Notes: generated from the sequence alone by a model not told the origin. Positions 54,398-63,498 are shown, numbered from the stretch's first letter. The stretch: DNA of 64,000 bases from CBDFKJ01 sp965248805 (GCA_965248805.1 CBDFKJ010000007.1:496001-560000), one strand, 5' to 3'. Numbers and translations are program-made.

Positions 54398-55122
54398 GGA
54401 TAGTCGCAGCGATCGGCGGTGATTTCGACAAAGGAGCGCTCGCCGGCAACCGCGGAGAACCGGTACTCGCCAGCACCGACGACGACCGAATGATACAGCG
54501 GCAGCATACCGCTAATTTCTTCGCTCTCACCGCCAAGCCGGGCAAAGCGCAGCGATACCGCCAAGGCCGGATCGAACCAAGCCTGGACATTGCCGGCGTC
54601 GTCCTTCGACGACTCGCCTTGCCCGGTAACCGTGATAGCGCCCTCGGCAAAGCGAACGGTGTTGCTAGCCTCCGCGGCAAGTGGCGTGCTCGGCGCAAAC
54701 CGGCGCGTCACCGGCTCGTTGTCACATACCGCATCGTCGCGGGCCGTGGTCAGTACGGCCTTCAGGCGCGCGGCGGAGACGCCCGCGGCGACCCGCTCGT
54801 CGAACAGGGCGAGTAACTCGCGCGCCGATTCCGGTGGGATGTCACGATCGTATCGGGCGCCCAGTTCCTCGATCTGCGCGTCGCGCCGCTGTACCGTTTC
54901 CTGCAACTGCGCATTTTCGACCTGGAGGGCCGCCAGGTCGCCGGCCACCCGACCGATATCCTGCTCGAGCTGCCTGACCTCCTGGCGGGCCAGCGTCGAG
55001 CCGACCTCGTAGGCATAGAGGCCGGCACCGACCACGATGGCCAGTACGATCAGCCACTTGATCAGGCCGCCCCAATTGCGGTGTCGGCGGCGGCGGCGGT
55101 TTTCGGACAGGCCAAGCGTCAT
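54394..55122 (-). CDS. Membrane-anchored coiled-coil protein of unknown function
   Basis: A 242-aa protein. Basic N-terminus (SENRRRRRHRNWGG), one transmembrane helix (LIKWLIVLAIVVGAGLYAYE), a coiled coil (RQEVRQLEQDIGRVAGDLAA LQVENAQLQE, split here for length) and a C-terminal beta-rich domain (TVRFAEGAITVTGQGESSKD, AVSLRFARLGGESEEISGML). This resembles septum- or envelope-linked proteins of alphaproteobacteria, though I cannot name a family. It converges with the AllA-like gene. Its upstream region (55123-55283) is cut by IS630 copy 4. Confidence 0.65.
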   Translation of the reverse strand: MTLGLSENRRRRRHRNWGGLIKWLIVLAIVVGAGLYAYEVGSTLARQEVRQLEQDIGRVAGDLAALQVENAQLQETVQRRDAQIEELGARYDRDIPPESARELLALFDERVAAGVSAARLKAVLTTARDDAVCDNEPVTRRFAPSTPLAAEASNTVRFAEGAITVTGQGESSKDDAGNVQAWFDPALAVSLRFARLGGESEEISGMLPLYHSVVVGAGEYRFSAVAGERSFVEITADRCDYP

Positions 55123-55282
55123 CGCGCAAACGACTCAATCCCCGGAACTTGTGCAATAAGAACGCAATGTGGCGAACGAATGCAACGGAGTGTACGCCTG
55201 CCCAATCAAGGGCGCCCGCGGCCGGCCGCTCTGTCGAGCGTTCGCCGCCCGAGCAGCCCTCCCGCAACGCAAATGGGGCGGT

Positions 55283-56365
55283 CTAGTGGATTGATTCCAA
55301 CGTTTGGAACCCTCGGTTTCGGGCTGCGATGATGTCGTCGGGGTCGGCTTTCGATATGAATGGCTGTGGGTTGGCCGCATTGTATTCGCGGACGAAGCGG
55401 TTGATTGCGGCCTGGAGATCGACGACGGAATGGAAGACGCCGTGCTTGAGCCGCCGCCGGGTGAGTTTTGCGAAGAAGCCCTCGACGGCATTGAGCCACG
55501 AGCAGGAGGTCGGTGTGAAGTGGAAAGTCCAGCGCGGATGGCGGGCGAGCCAGGCGCGGACCTTGTCCTTGTTGTGCGCCGCGTAGTTGTCGACGATCGC
55601 GTGGATGGCCTTGTCCGCCGGCACCGTGCGCTCGATGCGGTTGAGGAAGCGGATGAACTCCTGATGGCGGTGGCGCTGCATGTTCTGGCCGATCACCGTT
55701 CCGTCCAGAACGTTGAGCGCCGCAAACAGCGTGGTCGTGCCGTGCCGTTTGTAGTCATGGTGCCGGCGCGTCCCTTCTTCATCGGCAGACCGGCGGTCGA
55801 GCGCCTGGATCTGTGACTTCTCATCGATCGACAACACCACCGCATGGGCCGGCGGGTCGACATACAGGCCGACGATATCGGTGAGTTTCTCGGCGAAGGC
55901 AGGGTCGGTCGACAGCTTGAAGTTGCGCCAGCGGTGCGGGCTGAGACCGTGAGCCTTCCAGATCGCCTGCACCGTCGAGGCGGCAATACCGGCCGCCCTG
56001 GCCATCGCGCGCAACGTCCAGTGGGTCGCCTCAAACGGCGGCGGTTGCTGCGTCAGGCGCACGATCTCGGCGACACGATCGAGCGGGACCGGCGCCTTGC
56101 CGGGCGGACGGGACTTGTCGCGAAGCAGGCCGCCGACACCCTCGTGCATGAACCGCTCTTGCCAGCGCCACACGCAGGTCTTGGACTTGCCGGTCTCGGT
56201 CATGATCGCCGAGGTGCCCAGACCCTCGCCGCTGAGAAGGACAATATGTGCCCGCCAGACGTGTTTCTGCGGGCTCTTGGGATCCGCGACGACCGCGCGC
56301 AATCGCTGACGGTCGCCGGCGGATAGGGTGAAGGAGATTCCACTGCGCATGCGCCAGATTCGCAT
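55283..56365 (-). CDS. IS630-family transposase (360 aa), copy 4
   Basis: Carries the RAMARAAG and PFISKADP variants, like copy 2. Complete; the stop is completed by the target CTAG at 55283-55286. Confidence 0.9.
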   Translation of the reverse strand: MRIWRMRSGISFTLSAGDRQRLRAVVADPKSPQKHVWRAHIVLLSGEGLGTSAIMTETGKSKTCVWRWQERFMHEGVGGLLRDKSRPPGKAPVPLDRVAEIVRLTQQPPPFEATHWTLRAMARAAGIAASTVQAIWKAHGLSPHRWRNFKLSTDPAFAEKLTDIVGLYVDPPAHAVVLSIDEKSQIQALDRRSADEEGTRRHHDYKRHGTTTLFAALNVLDGTVIGQNMQRHRHQEFIRFLNRIERTVPADKAIHAIVDNYAAHNKDKVRAWLARHPRWTFHFTPTSCSWLNAVEGFFAKLTRRRLKHGVFHSVVDLQAAINRFVREYNAANPQPFISKADPDDIIAARNRGFQTLESIH

Positions 56366-56421
56366 AACACAGCAAAATACGGAATCCCAATTCGGACTCT
56401 TTCATTCCGATCAATCTACTA
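55284..56421 (-). mobile_element. IS630 copy 4 (1138 bp)
   Basis: TA at both edges. C precedes it on the left (CTAG) and the right edge TACTAG abuts copy 5. The right inverted repeat carries ATCTACTA in place of ATCCACTA. Confidence 0.9.
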
Positions 56422-57507
56422 GGAATTGATTCCAACGTTTGGAACCCTCGGTTTCGGGCTGCGATGATGTCGTCGGGGTCGGCTTTCCATATGAATGGCT
56501 GTGGGTTGGCCGCATTGTATTCGCGGACGAAGCGGTTGATTGCGGCCTGGAGATCGACGACGGAATGGAAGACGCCGTGCTTGAGCCGCCGCCGGGTGAG
56601 TTTTGCGAAGAAGCCCTCGACGGCATTGAGCCACGAGCAGGAGGTCGGTGTGAAGTGGAAAGTCCAGCGCGGATGGCGGGCGAGCCAGGCGCGGACCTTG
56701 TCCTTGTTGTGCGCCGCGTAGTTGTCGACGATCGCGTGGATGGCCTTGTCCGCCGGCACCGTGCGCTCGATGCGGTTGAGGAAGCGGATGAACTCCTGAT
56801 GGCGGTGGCGCTGCATGTTCTGGCCGATCACCGTTCCGTCCAGAACGTTGAGCGCCGCAAACAGCGTGGTCGTGCCGTGCCGTTTGTAGTCATGGGTCAT
56901 GGTGCCGGCGCGTCCCTTCTTCATCGGCAGACCGGCGGTCGAGCGCCTGGATCTGTGACTTCTCATCGATCGACAACACCACCGCATGGGCCGGCGGGTC
57001 GACATACAGGCCGACGATATCGGTGAGTTTCTCGGCGAAGGCAGGGTCGGTCGACAGCTTGAAGTTGCGCCAGCGGTGCGGGCTGAGACCGTGAGCCTTC
57101 CAGATCGCCTGCACCGTCGAGGCGGCAATACCGGCCGCCCTGGCCATCGCGCGCAACGTCCAGTGGGTCGCCTCAAACGGCGGCGGTTGCTGCGTCAGGC
57201 GCACGATCTCGGCGACACGATCGAGCGGGACCGGCGCCTTGCCGGGCGGACGGGACTTGTCGCGAAGCAGGCCGCCGACACCCTCGTGCATGAACCGCTC
57301 TTGCCAGCGCCACACGCAGGTCTTGGACTTGCCGGTCTCGGTCATGATCGCCGAGGTGCCCAGACCCTCGCCGCTGAGAAGGACAATATGTGCCCGCCAG
57401 ACGTGTTTCTGCGGGCTCTTGGGATCCGCGACGACCGCGCGCAATCGCTGACGGTCGCCGGCGGATAGGGTGAAGGAGATTCCACTGCGCATACGCCAGA
57501 TTCGCAT
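56419..57507 (-). pseudogene. IS630 transposase copy 5, frameshifted by a 7-bp tandem duplication
   Basis: At 56889-56902 the sequence has GTCATGG twice where other copies have it once (around codon 201, HHDYKRHG). The frame breaks there. The altered left end also changes the last codons to ESI-PSR instead of ESIH-stop, so the transposase no longer terminates at the IS edge and the frame reads into copy 4. It carries RAMARAAG (as copies 2 and 4) with PFIWKADP (as copies 1 and 3), which suggests recombination between the two types. Confidence 0.85.
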
Positions 57508-57563
57508 ACCACAGCAAAATACGGAATCCCAATTCGGACTCTTTCATTCCGATCAATCCACTA
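56420..57563 (-). mobile_element. IS630 copy 5, in tandem with copy 4, one end damaged
   Basis: The right end is normal (TA followed by G at 57562-57564). The left end reads TAGGAATTGATTCC instead of TAGTGGATTGATTCC, so the terminal bases are altered at the junction with copy 4. The copy has 7 extra bases from an internal duplication. Confidence 0.85.
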
Positions 57564-57830
57564 GGGTGGACCCACGAAAGCGCTGCTCAGCCAGTCGATG
57601 ACTTTGGACACGCCGCCGCCGAGTGCCGCCGCCATGGCGAATAGCATGAGCTGCGCCCCGAAGCGCGCCCCGCGCCAGAAACCGACCCGTTGCGCATCGG
57701 CGACGACCATCTGATCGACCTTGGCCTCGAGTTCCACCATCAGCCGCTGCAGATGCGCCACCGCCGCCGCGGTCTGTTCGCTCTGCGCCTTCAGCGCCGC
57801 GATGGCCTGGTTGTTGGTGGCTTCGTTCAC
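57561..57830 (-). CDS. Small phage-type membrane protein
   Basis: From the GTG at 57830 it reads VNEATNNQAIAALKAQSEQT, with a coiled coil (HLQRLMVELEAKVDQMV) and one membrane helix (GARFGAQLMLFAMAAALGGG). The frame ends VGPP-TAG, with the stop formed by the IS630 border, so the natural C-terminus may be lost. The size and layout suggest a phage holin- or GTA-associated protein. It lies next to terminase debris. It has no close match that I recognise. Confidence 0.55.
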   Translation of the reverse strand: MNEATNNQAIAALKAQSEQTAAAVAHLQRLMVELEAKVDQMVVADAQRVGFWRGARFGAQLMLFAMAAALGGGVSKVIDWLSSAFVGPP

Positions 57831-57955
57831 AATCCCTCGCCCGGGGCGGGCGCGATCAAGTAACCCGCCTGCCCGGCCCGCACCACGTGGCTCAGCCCAT
57901 CCGGTGTGGTGATGATTAAAGTCCACGTGTCACCGCGCACGCTGGCGTAGAGTTC

Positions 57956-58146
57956 ATGCAAGCGGCCGCCGTGATCGAGGCCGCAGCCGGTCAGCTACAG
58001 CAACTGCCCGCGGCGCGCGACGGTGCGATGTTCCAAAGACACTGGTTCGGATCTGTCGCGGTCGCGCCGGCAGTTGCAGCGCGCGTGCGCTGCTGGGACT
58101 TGGCGGCGACGGCCTCGGTCGGTGGCCGCGACCCGGACTGGACGGG
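57956..58146 (+). pseudogene. Terminase large subunit fragment (nuclease domain)
   Basis: GAMFQRHWFGSVAVAPAVAA, then RVRCWDLAATASVGGRDPDW. WDLAAT and DPDWT are the signature of the C-terminal RNase H-like nuclease of large terminases, which cuts concatemeric phage DNA during packaging. Only about 60 codons remain; it joins directly to small-terminase sequence at 58144. Confidence 0.7.
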
Positions 58147-58498
58147 TATGCGCCGAAAACGGCGAAGCGCTGGGCGGCCAGGCTATTGGGCATTCCCTCG
58201 GTTGCGGCGGCGCTCGCCGGCCGCGTGTACGGGCCCGACAAAGCATCACGACAGCCCAACACCGCACCGGTTACGGCCGATCGTATCCTCGCCGAATACA
58301 GGCGGATCGCGTTCTCCGACCTGCGAGAATTCGTTCAGTGGGGTCCGAGGGGCGTCGCGTTTAGGTCGAGCGCAGACTAGGATCAGGCCCGTTGCGTCGC
58401 CGAGGTGTCAGAGACCGTGAGCGGCAGCAAGCGGTTCAAACTGCACGACAAGAAGGGCGCGCTCGACAGCCTCGCCCGGTGCCTTGGCATACACGTGC
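58144..58498 (+). pseudogene. Terminase small subunit, C-terminal part, inverted, with an in-frame stop
   Basis: GYAPKTAKRWAARLLGIPSV, AAALAGRVYGPDK, ADRILAEYRRIAFSDLREFV and QWGPRGVAFRSSAD, then a TAG at 58378-58380, then DQARCVAEVSETVSGSKRFK and LHDKKGALDSLARCLGIH. This is the C-terminal portion of a small terminase. The matching N-terminus lies on the opposite strand just to the right (58499-58594), so this block was inverted. Confidence 0.7.
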
Positions 58499-58594
58499 AC
58501 CCGCCTCGATGGCTGCGCGGGCCGCGTCGCGGTGATCGGCATAGGCTTGAACGAAGCGGCGCTGCCGCTCGCTTAGAGTCGGCCGCCGGGCCAT
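58499..58594 (-). pseudogene. Terminase small subunit, N-terminal part
   Basis: MARRPTLSERQRRFVQAYAD and HRDAARAAIEAG. It ends where the inverted C-terminal block begins; joined as AIEAG-YAPKTAKRW it would be a standard small terminase. The segment 58595-58847 holds no other gene except the metC promoter region. Confidence 0.65.
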
Positions 58595-58847
58595 TCGCTC
58601 ATCGTGATTTTCCAAACTCGAATGGTCGGAAGGGCTTCTGCAGCGCTCCAGCGGCGCGCGGCCTCCAGAGCCAAGTTTTTTCACCGTAGGCGAACCATGC
58701 CCAAACTCGGTTCCCGTGTCAACAACTAATTTTGCAATCTCCTAACTATTTTGTACAGCAACGCCGTGCCTTGCGCCGAAGTTCGTATGCCCCCTCCGCG
58801 GCACAAGAGACTTTCATCGCCAAACGCCCTCTGACAGACTGCGCCGC

Positions 58848-60008
58848 ATGCACGAGGATACGCTCGTAACGACCGCCGGGCGCGATCCCGAATCCCAGCA
58901 CGGCATCGTCAGCCCGCCCGTGTACCACGCATCGACCGTGCTGTTCCCGACTTTGTCGGCGTTGGAGGCAGCACCGCGTGCGCGCGTGCGCTATGGCCGG
59001 CGTGGCACGCCCACCAGCTTCGCGCTCGAGGAAGCCGTAGCGCAACTCGAAGGTGGCGCCGGCAGCGTGGTGATGCCGTCGGGCCTGGCCGCTGTCAACA
59101 TAGCGCTGCTTGCGTTCCTCGAAAGTGGCGATCACTTGCTCGCGGTCGATAGTGTCTACGACCCCGTGCGCAAATTTTGCGACGAGACGCTGGCCGCGAT
59201 GAGCATTGAAACCACCTACTACGATCCTCTCGCCGGGGCCGGCATTGCCGACTTGATCAGGCCCAACACGCGCGTCGTGCACACCGAGTCACCGGGATCT
59301 CTGACGTTCGAGGTCCAGGACATCCCGGCCATCGCCAACGCTGCCCACGCGGCGGGCGCCATCGTCACGCACGACAGCACCTGGGCGAGTCCGCTTTACT
59401 TCAAGCCGATCAAGCACGGCGTCGACGTGTCGATCCATTCCATCACGAAATATATCGGCGGCCATTCCGACCTGATGATGGGAATCATTGCGGCCAACGA
59501 TGCGACCTATCGGCGTGTCCGCCACAGCTGCGGCCTGCTCGGCCAATGCGCCGGGCCGGACGACATCTTCCTCGCTTTGCGCGGACTGCGCACACTGGGG
59601 GCGCGCATGGCGCGGCATCAGGCCGGTGCTCTGCGCGTCGCGAACTGGTTGCAGGAGCGGGACGAGGTCGCGCAGGTTCGCTATCCGGCGCTGCCGTCCG
59701 ACCCCGGCCATGCGCTATGGCGCCGCGACTTCTTGGGCGCCTCCGGCCTGTTCTCGATCGTGCTGGAGCGGCGCTACGAGAAGCCGGCGCTGGCCGCCAT
59801 GCTCGACAAGATGCGCCTGTTCGGCATGGGATACAGCTGGGGCGGGTTCGAATCGCTCATGCTGCCGGCCGACGTTGCTGCATCGCGCAGCGCCACCGAC
59901 TGGAGCGCGCCCGGTCCGCTGCTGCGCCTGCACATTGGTCTCGAGGATCCAGAGGATTTGATCGCAGACCTGGCCGATGGGTTCGCGCGCCTGAAGGCGG
60001 CGTCCTAG
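58848..60008 (+). CDS. metC: Cystathionine beta-lyase or related PLP enzyme (MetC)
   Basis: A 386-aa Cys/Met-metabolism PLP enzyme. RYGRRGTPTSFALEEAVAQL near residue 45, SGLAAVNIALLAFLESGDHL near 80, and the Schiff-base lysine in VSIHSITKYIGGHSDLMMGI (Lys near 200). The C-terminal FGMGYSWGGFESLMLPADVA is characteristic of MetC over gamma-lyases. It cleaves cystathionine to homocysteine, pyruvate and ammonia. It is followed after 6 bp by hisI, so the two are likely cotranscribed. Confidence 0.85.
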   Translation: MHEDTLVTTAGRDPESQHGIVSPPVYHASTVLFPTLSALEAAPRARVRYGRRGTPTSFALEEAVAQLEGGAGSVVMPSGLAAVNIALLAFLESGDHLLAVDSVYDPVRKFCDETLAAMSIETTYYDPLAGAGIADLIRPNTRVVHTESPGSLTFEVQDIPAIANAAHAAGAIVTHDSTWASPLYFKPIKHGVDVSIHSITKYIGGHSDLMMGIIAANDATYRRVRHSCGLLGQCAGPDDIFLALRGLRTLGARMARHQAGALRVANWLQERDEVAQVRYPALPSDPGHALWRRDFLGASGLFSIVLERRYEKPALAAMLDKMRLFGMGYSWGGFESLMLPADVAASRSATDWSAPGPLLRLHIGLEDPEDLIADLADGFARLKAAS

Positions 60009-60014
60009 ACCGCG

Positions 60015-60419
60015 GTGCCCACCGAACGCGCCCTTGCCGAGCTGCTTGATGCCGTCGTCTTCGATGCCGACGGATTGGTGCCGGCGGTTGCGCAGCAGTA
60101 CGACACGGGCGATGTGCTGATGCTGGCCTGGATGAACCGTGAAGCGATCTCCGAGACGCTGGCGAGCAGGCAAGCGACTTACTATTCACGCTCGCGAAAG
60201 TCGTTGTGGCGCAAGGGCGAACGGTCCGGCCAGACGCAGCGCTTGGTGGAGCTGCGGCTCGATTGCGACGGTGATGCGCTGTTGATGCTGGTCGATCAAA
60301 CCGGCGTCGCCTGCCACACCGGGCACCGCGGCTGTTTCTATCGTGTCGCCACGGACGGCGGGTTGGCTGAACGTCTGCCGGTGGTGATCGACCCCGAGGA
60401 ACTCTATCGCGAAGACTGA
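60015..60419 (+). CDS. hisI: Phosphoribosyl-AMP cyclohydrolase (HisI)
   Basis: A 134-aa enzyme for the third step of histidine synthesis. AQQYDTGDVLMLAWMNREAI, TYYSRSRKSLWRKGERSGQT, and the zinc/metal ligands in VELRLDCDGDALLMLVDQTG VACHTGHRGCF (split here for length) are all present. The length is typical of the monofunctional HisI. The start is GTG at 60015, 6 bp after metC. Confidence 0.9.
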   Translation: MPTERALAELLDAVVFDADGLVPAVAQQYDTGDVLMLAWMNREAISETLASRQATYYSRSRKSLWRKGERSGQTQRLVELRLDCDGDALLMLVDQTGVACHTGHRGCFYRVATDGGLAERLPVVIDPEELYRED

Positions 60420-60422
60420 TCG

Positions 60423-61160
60423 CTACGGCTGAAACGGCCATGATTGCGCGCGCCGCCGCGCGGCATCGATCTCCGCGTCGGTCAGGGACAACGACGTAAT
60501 ATCGCGGGTCATTTCCGCCTCGCTGCGGGCCTCGCCCTCCGGCATGGAGTCGGCCGCAAGGCTGAACCACATGAAGGCCGCGGCGCGGTCTTGCACGACC
60601 GCCGTGCCGTCCAGATACATCTCTCCCAGCGCCGTGAACGCCGCCGCGTGACCGTTGGCGGCCGCAGTCTGATACCAGTAAACGGCGGCCGCCACGTCCT
60701 GGCCGATGCCGTCGCCCGCACGGTGCATGTGTGCGAGCCGCATCATCGCCTCGGTGCCGCCCGTCGCCGCCGCCTGACCGAACAGGCGCCGCGCCGCTTC
60801 CGGATCGGGCGCAACCCCCTGGCCGCGCATGTGCAGCATGCCAAGCTCGATATGCGCCCGCCAATTATCCGGCTCGGCCGCCGCAAGCCGCGTCCACCCG
60901 GCCGTCTCATCGATGTCGCGCTGCGCTCCACCCTGCACGAAATACATGTGATTCAACGCGCTGATGGCGTCAATATTGCCCTGCAGGGCGAGCAGCCGCC
61001 ACTTGCCGCGCGCGGTCTGGAACAAGTACTGATCGTAGTCGTCCCAACCATCGTTGATGGCCGCCGGACGTGCGTCCGTCGCCAGCGCCGACGCCGACAC
61101 CGCCCACGCGGCGAGCGCGCAAAGGCACCACCGTGCCAATCGTGGAAACGCTTTCGCCAT
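60423..61160 (-). CDS. SEL1-repeat exported protein
   Basis: A 245-aa protein started at MAKAFPRLARWCLCALAAWA, a signal peptide ending about ASALA. Several SEL1/TPR-like repeats follow: IELGMLHMRGQGVAPDPEAA, MRLAHMHRAGDGIGQDVAAA and TALGEMYLDGTAVVQDRAAA. The tail is IDAARRRAQSWPFQP. SEL1 proteins act as scaffolds in envelope or stress signalling; the partner is unknown. An upstream ATG 36 bp earlier is possible but would disrupt the signal peptide. Confidence 0.75.
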   Translation of the reverse strand: MAKAFPRLARWCLCALAAWAVSASALATDARPAAINDGWDDYDQYLFQTARGKWRLLALQGNIDAISALNHMYFVQGGAQRDIDETAGWTRLAAAEPDNWRAHIELGMLHMRGQGVAPDPEAARRLFGQAAATGGTEAMMRLAHMHRAGDGIGQDVAAAVYWYQTAAANGHAAAFTALGEMYLDGTAVVQDRAAAFMWFSLAADSMPEGEARSEAEMTRDITSLSLTDAEIDAARRRAQSWPFQP

Positions 61161-61260
61161 CGCGACATGATGGCGGAAACGGCGCGGCCAAGGCAATGGC
61201 GCGCCTTGGCCGCCCCTGAGCGGCGGCCGCGGCGCGCGGGGCCTCGATCGGTATTTTGGC

Positions 61261-61920
61261 CTAGTTCGGCTGCGGTACGATTCGGATATAGGGCTTCGGC
61301 GACTTCCAGCCGCCGGGATACTTCTCGCGCGCCTGCTCGTCCGAGACGGCCGGCACGATGATCACGTCCTCGCCCTGCTTCCAGTTCACCGGCGTCGCAA
61401 CCTGATGCTTGGCCGTGAGCTGACAGGAGTCGACCAGGCGCAAGACCTCATCGAAGTTACGGCCGGTGCTCATCGGATACGTCAGCATGGCCTTGATCTT
61501 CTTGTCCGGACCGATGACGAACACCGAGCGCACGGTCGCGTTGTCGGCCGGGGTCCGGCCTTCCGAGGTGCCACCCGCCGCAGCCGGCAGCATGTCGAAC
61601 GCCTTCGCCACCTTCAGCTCGGGATCGCCGATCAGCGGATAGTTGACCGCGTGACCCTGGGTCTCCTCGATGTCCTTGGACCACTTTTCGTGATTGCCGA
61701 CCGGGTCGACGCTGAGGCCGACGATCTTGCAGTTGCGCTTGTCGAACTCCGGCTTGAGTCCGGCCATGTAGCCGAGCTCGGTCGTGCACACGGGCGTAAA
61801 GTCCTTTGGATGTGAAAACAGCACCGCCCAACCGTCACCGATCCAGTCGTGGAGGGTCAGCGAGCCTTGGGTCGAATCAGCGGTAAAATTCGGAACCTGG
61901 TCATTTATTCTGAGCGACAT
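61261..61920 (-). CDS. 1-Cys peroxiredoxin (Prx6/AhpC-TSA family)
   Basis: A 219-aa enzyme reducing hydrogen peroxide and organic peroxides. Peroxidatic Cys 45 in SHPKDFTPVCTTELGYMAGL; the C-terminal dimerisation arm is GEDVIIVPAVSDEQAREKYP, with the Prx6 ending PYIRIVPQPN. I start at MSLRINDQVPNFTADSTQGS, with GGAGGCGTTC upstream; a longer upstream start lacks a ribosome-binding site. GTGACA-CC-TGTCAC (62097-62110), about 180 bp upstream, is a possible operator. 61921-62184 has no other feature. Confidence 0.9.
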   Translation of the reverse strand: MSLRINDQVPNFTADSTQGSLTLHDWIGDGWAVLFSHPKDFTPVCTTELGYMAGLKPEFDKRNCKIVGLSVDPVGNHEKWSKDIEETQGHAVNYPLIGDPELKVAKAFDMLPAAAGGTSEGRTPADNATVRSVFVIGPDKKIKAMLTYPMSTGRNFDEVLRLVDSCQLTAKHQVATPVNWKQGEDVIIVPAVSDEQAREKYPGGWKSPKPYIRIVPQPN

Positions 61921-62184
61921 GAACGCCTCCGTTTGCTTTTGAATGGTTTCTCGGACCGATGGGAGCGTGTGCGCCCAGCCGGACCGCCCGTGTTCAAGTG
62001 ATCCGGCCGACGTCCGCAACGCGAGCTTCGCCGCGAGCATGGGACGCAACCCCCCTGGCCGCAACATCGATTTACCGTTCTCCGCGGCACGGGTCTGTGA
62101 CACCTGTCACTGGGGATCGCGGAACGATGATCGCATGTGCGCATATCAACAAGACCGCGCCACGCTGGCGTGTCGTGTGGAAGT

Positions 62185-62261
<77 letters not shown>

Positions 62262-62266
62262 GTCAT

Positions 62267-62572
62267 CTAATGAGTCCACAACGACTTGCGCGTGTAGGCG
62301 AAATTATCAGCGTAAGCCTTCGTCTGCACAATGCGTTTGTGGGGTGCCTGGATTTGGTAGTCCAACCCCTGACTCACAGCGTACGCAACCGCCGCCTCGC
62401 GGGTCTCGAACCTCAGTCGGACCTGCGCCTGGGTGTCGCCCGAGCTCGCCCATCCCATAAGGGGGTCCGGCCGTTTGCGTTCGGTCGGCTCCCACTCCAG
62501 CACCCAGTCACGGGTTTTGGCCCGGCCGGACTGCGTCGCCGTCTTGGACGGCTGAAATATCCTCGCTCTCAT
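62267..62572 (-). CDS. Complex I accessory subunit NDUFS4-like (ETC complex I subunit conserved region)
   Basis: A 101-aa protein, MRARIFQPSKTATQSGRAKT start, with WVLEWEPTERKRPDPLMGWA, SGDTQAQVRLRFETREAAVA and NFAYTRKSLWTH at the end. This is the NDUFS4 fold that stabilises the peripheral arm of NADH:ubiquinone oxidoreductase; it occurs in alphaproteobacteria and mitochondria. A start at 62590 is possible (MAEDGAMRAR), but the family usually begins at MRARI. It lies between two tRNAs on the same strand. Confidence 0.85.
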   Translation of the reverse strand: MRARIFQPSKTATQSGRAKTRDWVLEWEPTERKRPDPLMGWASSGDTQAQVRLRFETREAAVAYAVSQGLDYQIQAPHKRIVQTKAYADNFAYTRKSLWTH

Positions 62573-62613
62573 CGCGCCGTCCTCCGCCAAACTTCCTCTG
62601 TGTCGCTCGAACG

Positions 62614-62690
62614 TGGTCGGGGCGCGGGGATTCGAACCCCGGGCCTCCGGCTCCCAAAGCCGGCGCTCTGCCAGACTGAGCTACGCCCCG
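62614..62690 (-). tRNA. tRNA-Pro (TGG)
   Basis: CGGGGCG pairs with CGCCCCG, with discriminator A and an encoded CCA. The anticodon loop TTTGGGA gives TGG. The phage-type lysis genes begin 260 bp to the right, so this tRNA could be an attachment site, though no integrase is seen. Confidence 0.95.
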
Positions 62691-62949
62691 ATGGGCGCTA
62701 CATAAGGCTTTCGGCCGGTTTCGGCAATCAGTCTGGCAGCCGCAAGGAGGGCGAAAAGGGAACAATCGGGCCGGTTGAGGCCGAGTCGCGTCATAACCGC
62801 GTCATAGTTCCGTTCGCCAGACGTTCGCGCTCGAAGCAGCACACGCACAAACCGTCGTTCCCCGACCGGCCGCCGACGAGCCGAAGTAGCAGGGCGCCTC
62901 TGGCGGCTGATCAGTCCTCCCTCGTCGGGACTATGCGGATAGTGGCCAG

Positions 62950-63498
62950 TCACTTGGCCGCCCCTGCCGCCATGCGTTCGATTGCATCGGTCTTCTGCTT
63001 CGAACCCGCCGAGGAGCCGAAGTAGAAGGCGCCGATCTGGGTCACCAGCGTGGCGAGCGCGCCGAGCATCACCAGCAGCGGCTGCATGGCGTCGGCCGGT
63101 ATCGCGATCAGGATCATGCTGGCGAGAATGCCGAAGAAGCCGGACAACGCGGCGAGCGCGATGAAAGCCGGCATCCGGTCGCGCGTGACCGCCTGACGCC
63201 GCCGGGCGCTGTCGCGGTCGCGCGCATGGATCTCGACCTCGTGCAGGTCGAGTTCGCGCATGCGCGCGGCGAACGCCTGGTCGGCCTGCCTGATCGCCGC
63301 GATCTGCTCCGGCGTCGCCTTTTCCAAGGCCGCCGAAACCTCTTTCGGATCATCGGTGTCCAGACCCAGCGCCTTGCCGACCGCGCCCACGGCGGTGCGC
63401 GCCAACGCGCCGCCGACGGGTCCGCCCACCGCCGTGCCGAGCGCCCCGGCCAGGGTCGGGGCGAGCCCTGCGAGAGCCTTGCCCAGTGCATCAAACAT
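62950..63498 (-). CDS. Phage holin-like membrane protein
   Basis: A 182-aa protein. The Gly/Ala-rich start (AGLAPTLAGALGTAVGGPVG) is followed by a charged helix (EQIAAIRQADQAFAARMREL) and two or three membrane helices (FIALAALSGFFGILASMILI, LLVMLGALATLVTQIGAFYF). The end GSSAGSKQKTDAIERMAAG is typical of holins of this type in GTA-like and prophage modules. It overlaps the endolysin stop by 8 bp (ATGTTTGA), so it is translationally coupled and last in the operon. 62691-62949 shows no convincing gene. Confidence 0.75.
   Translation of the reverse strand: MFDALGKALAGLAPTLAGALGTAVGGPVGGALARTAVGAVGKALGLDTDDPKEVSAALEKATPEQIAAIRQADQAFAARMRELDLHEVEIHARDRDSARRRQAVTRDRMPAFIALAALSGFFGILASMILIAIPADAMQPLLVMLGALATLVTQIGAFYFGSSAGSKQKTDAIERMAAGAAK

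Noticed and set aside
62681..62953. A 90-residue minus-strand open frame next to tRNA-Pro
   Set aside because: It overlaps the tRNA, has no ribosome-binding site or recognisable motif, and is rich in Arg and Pro.
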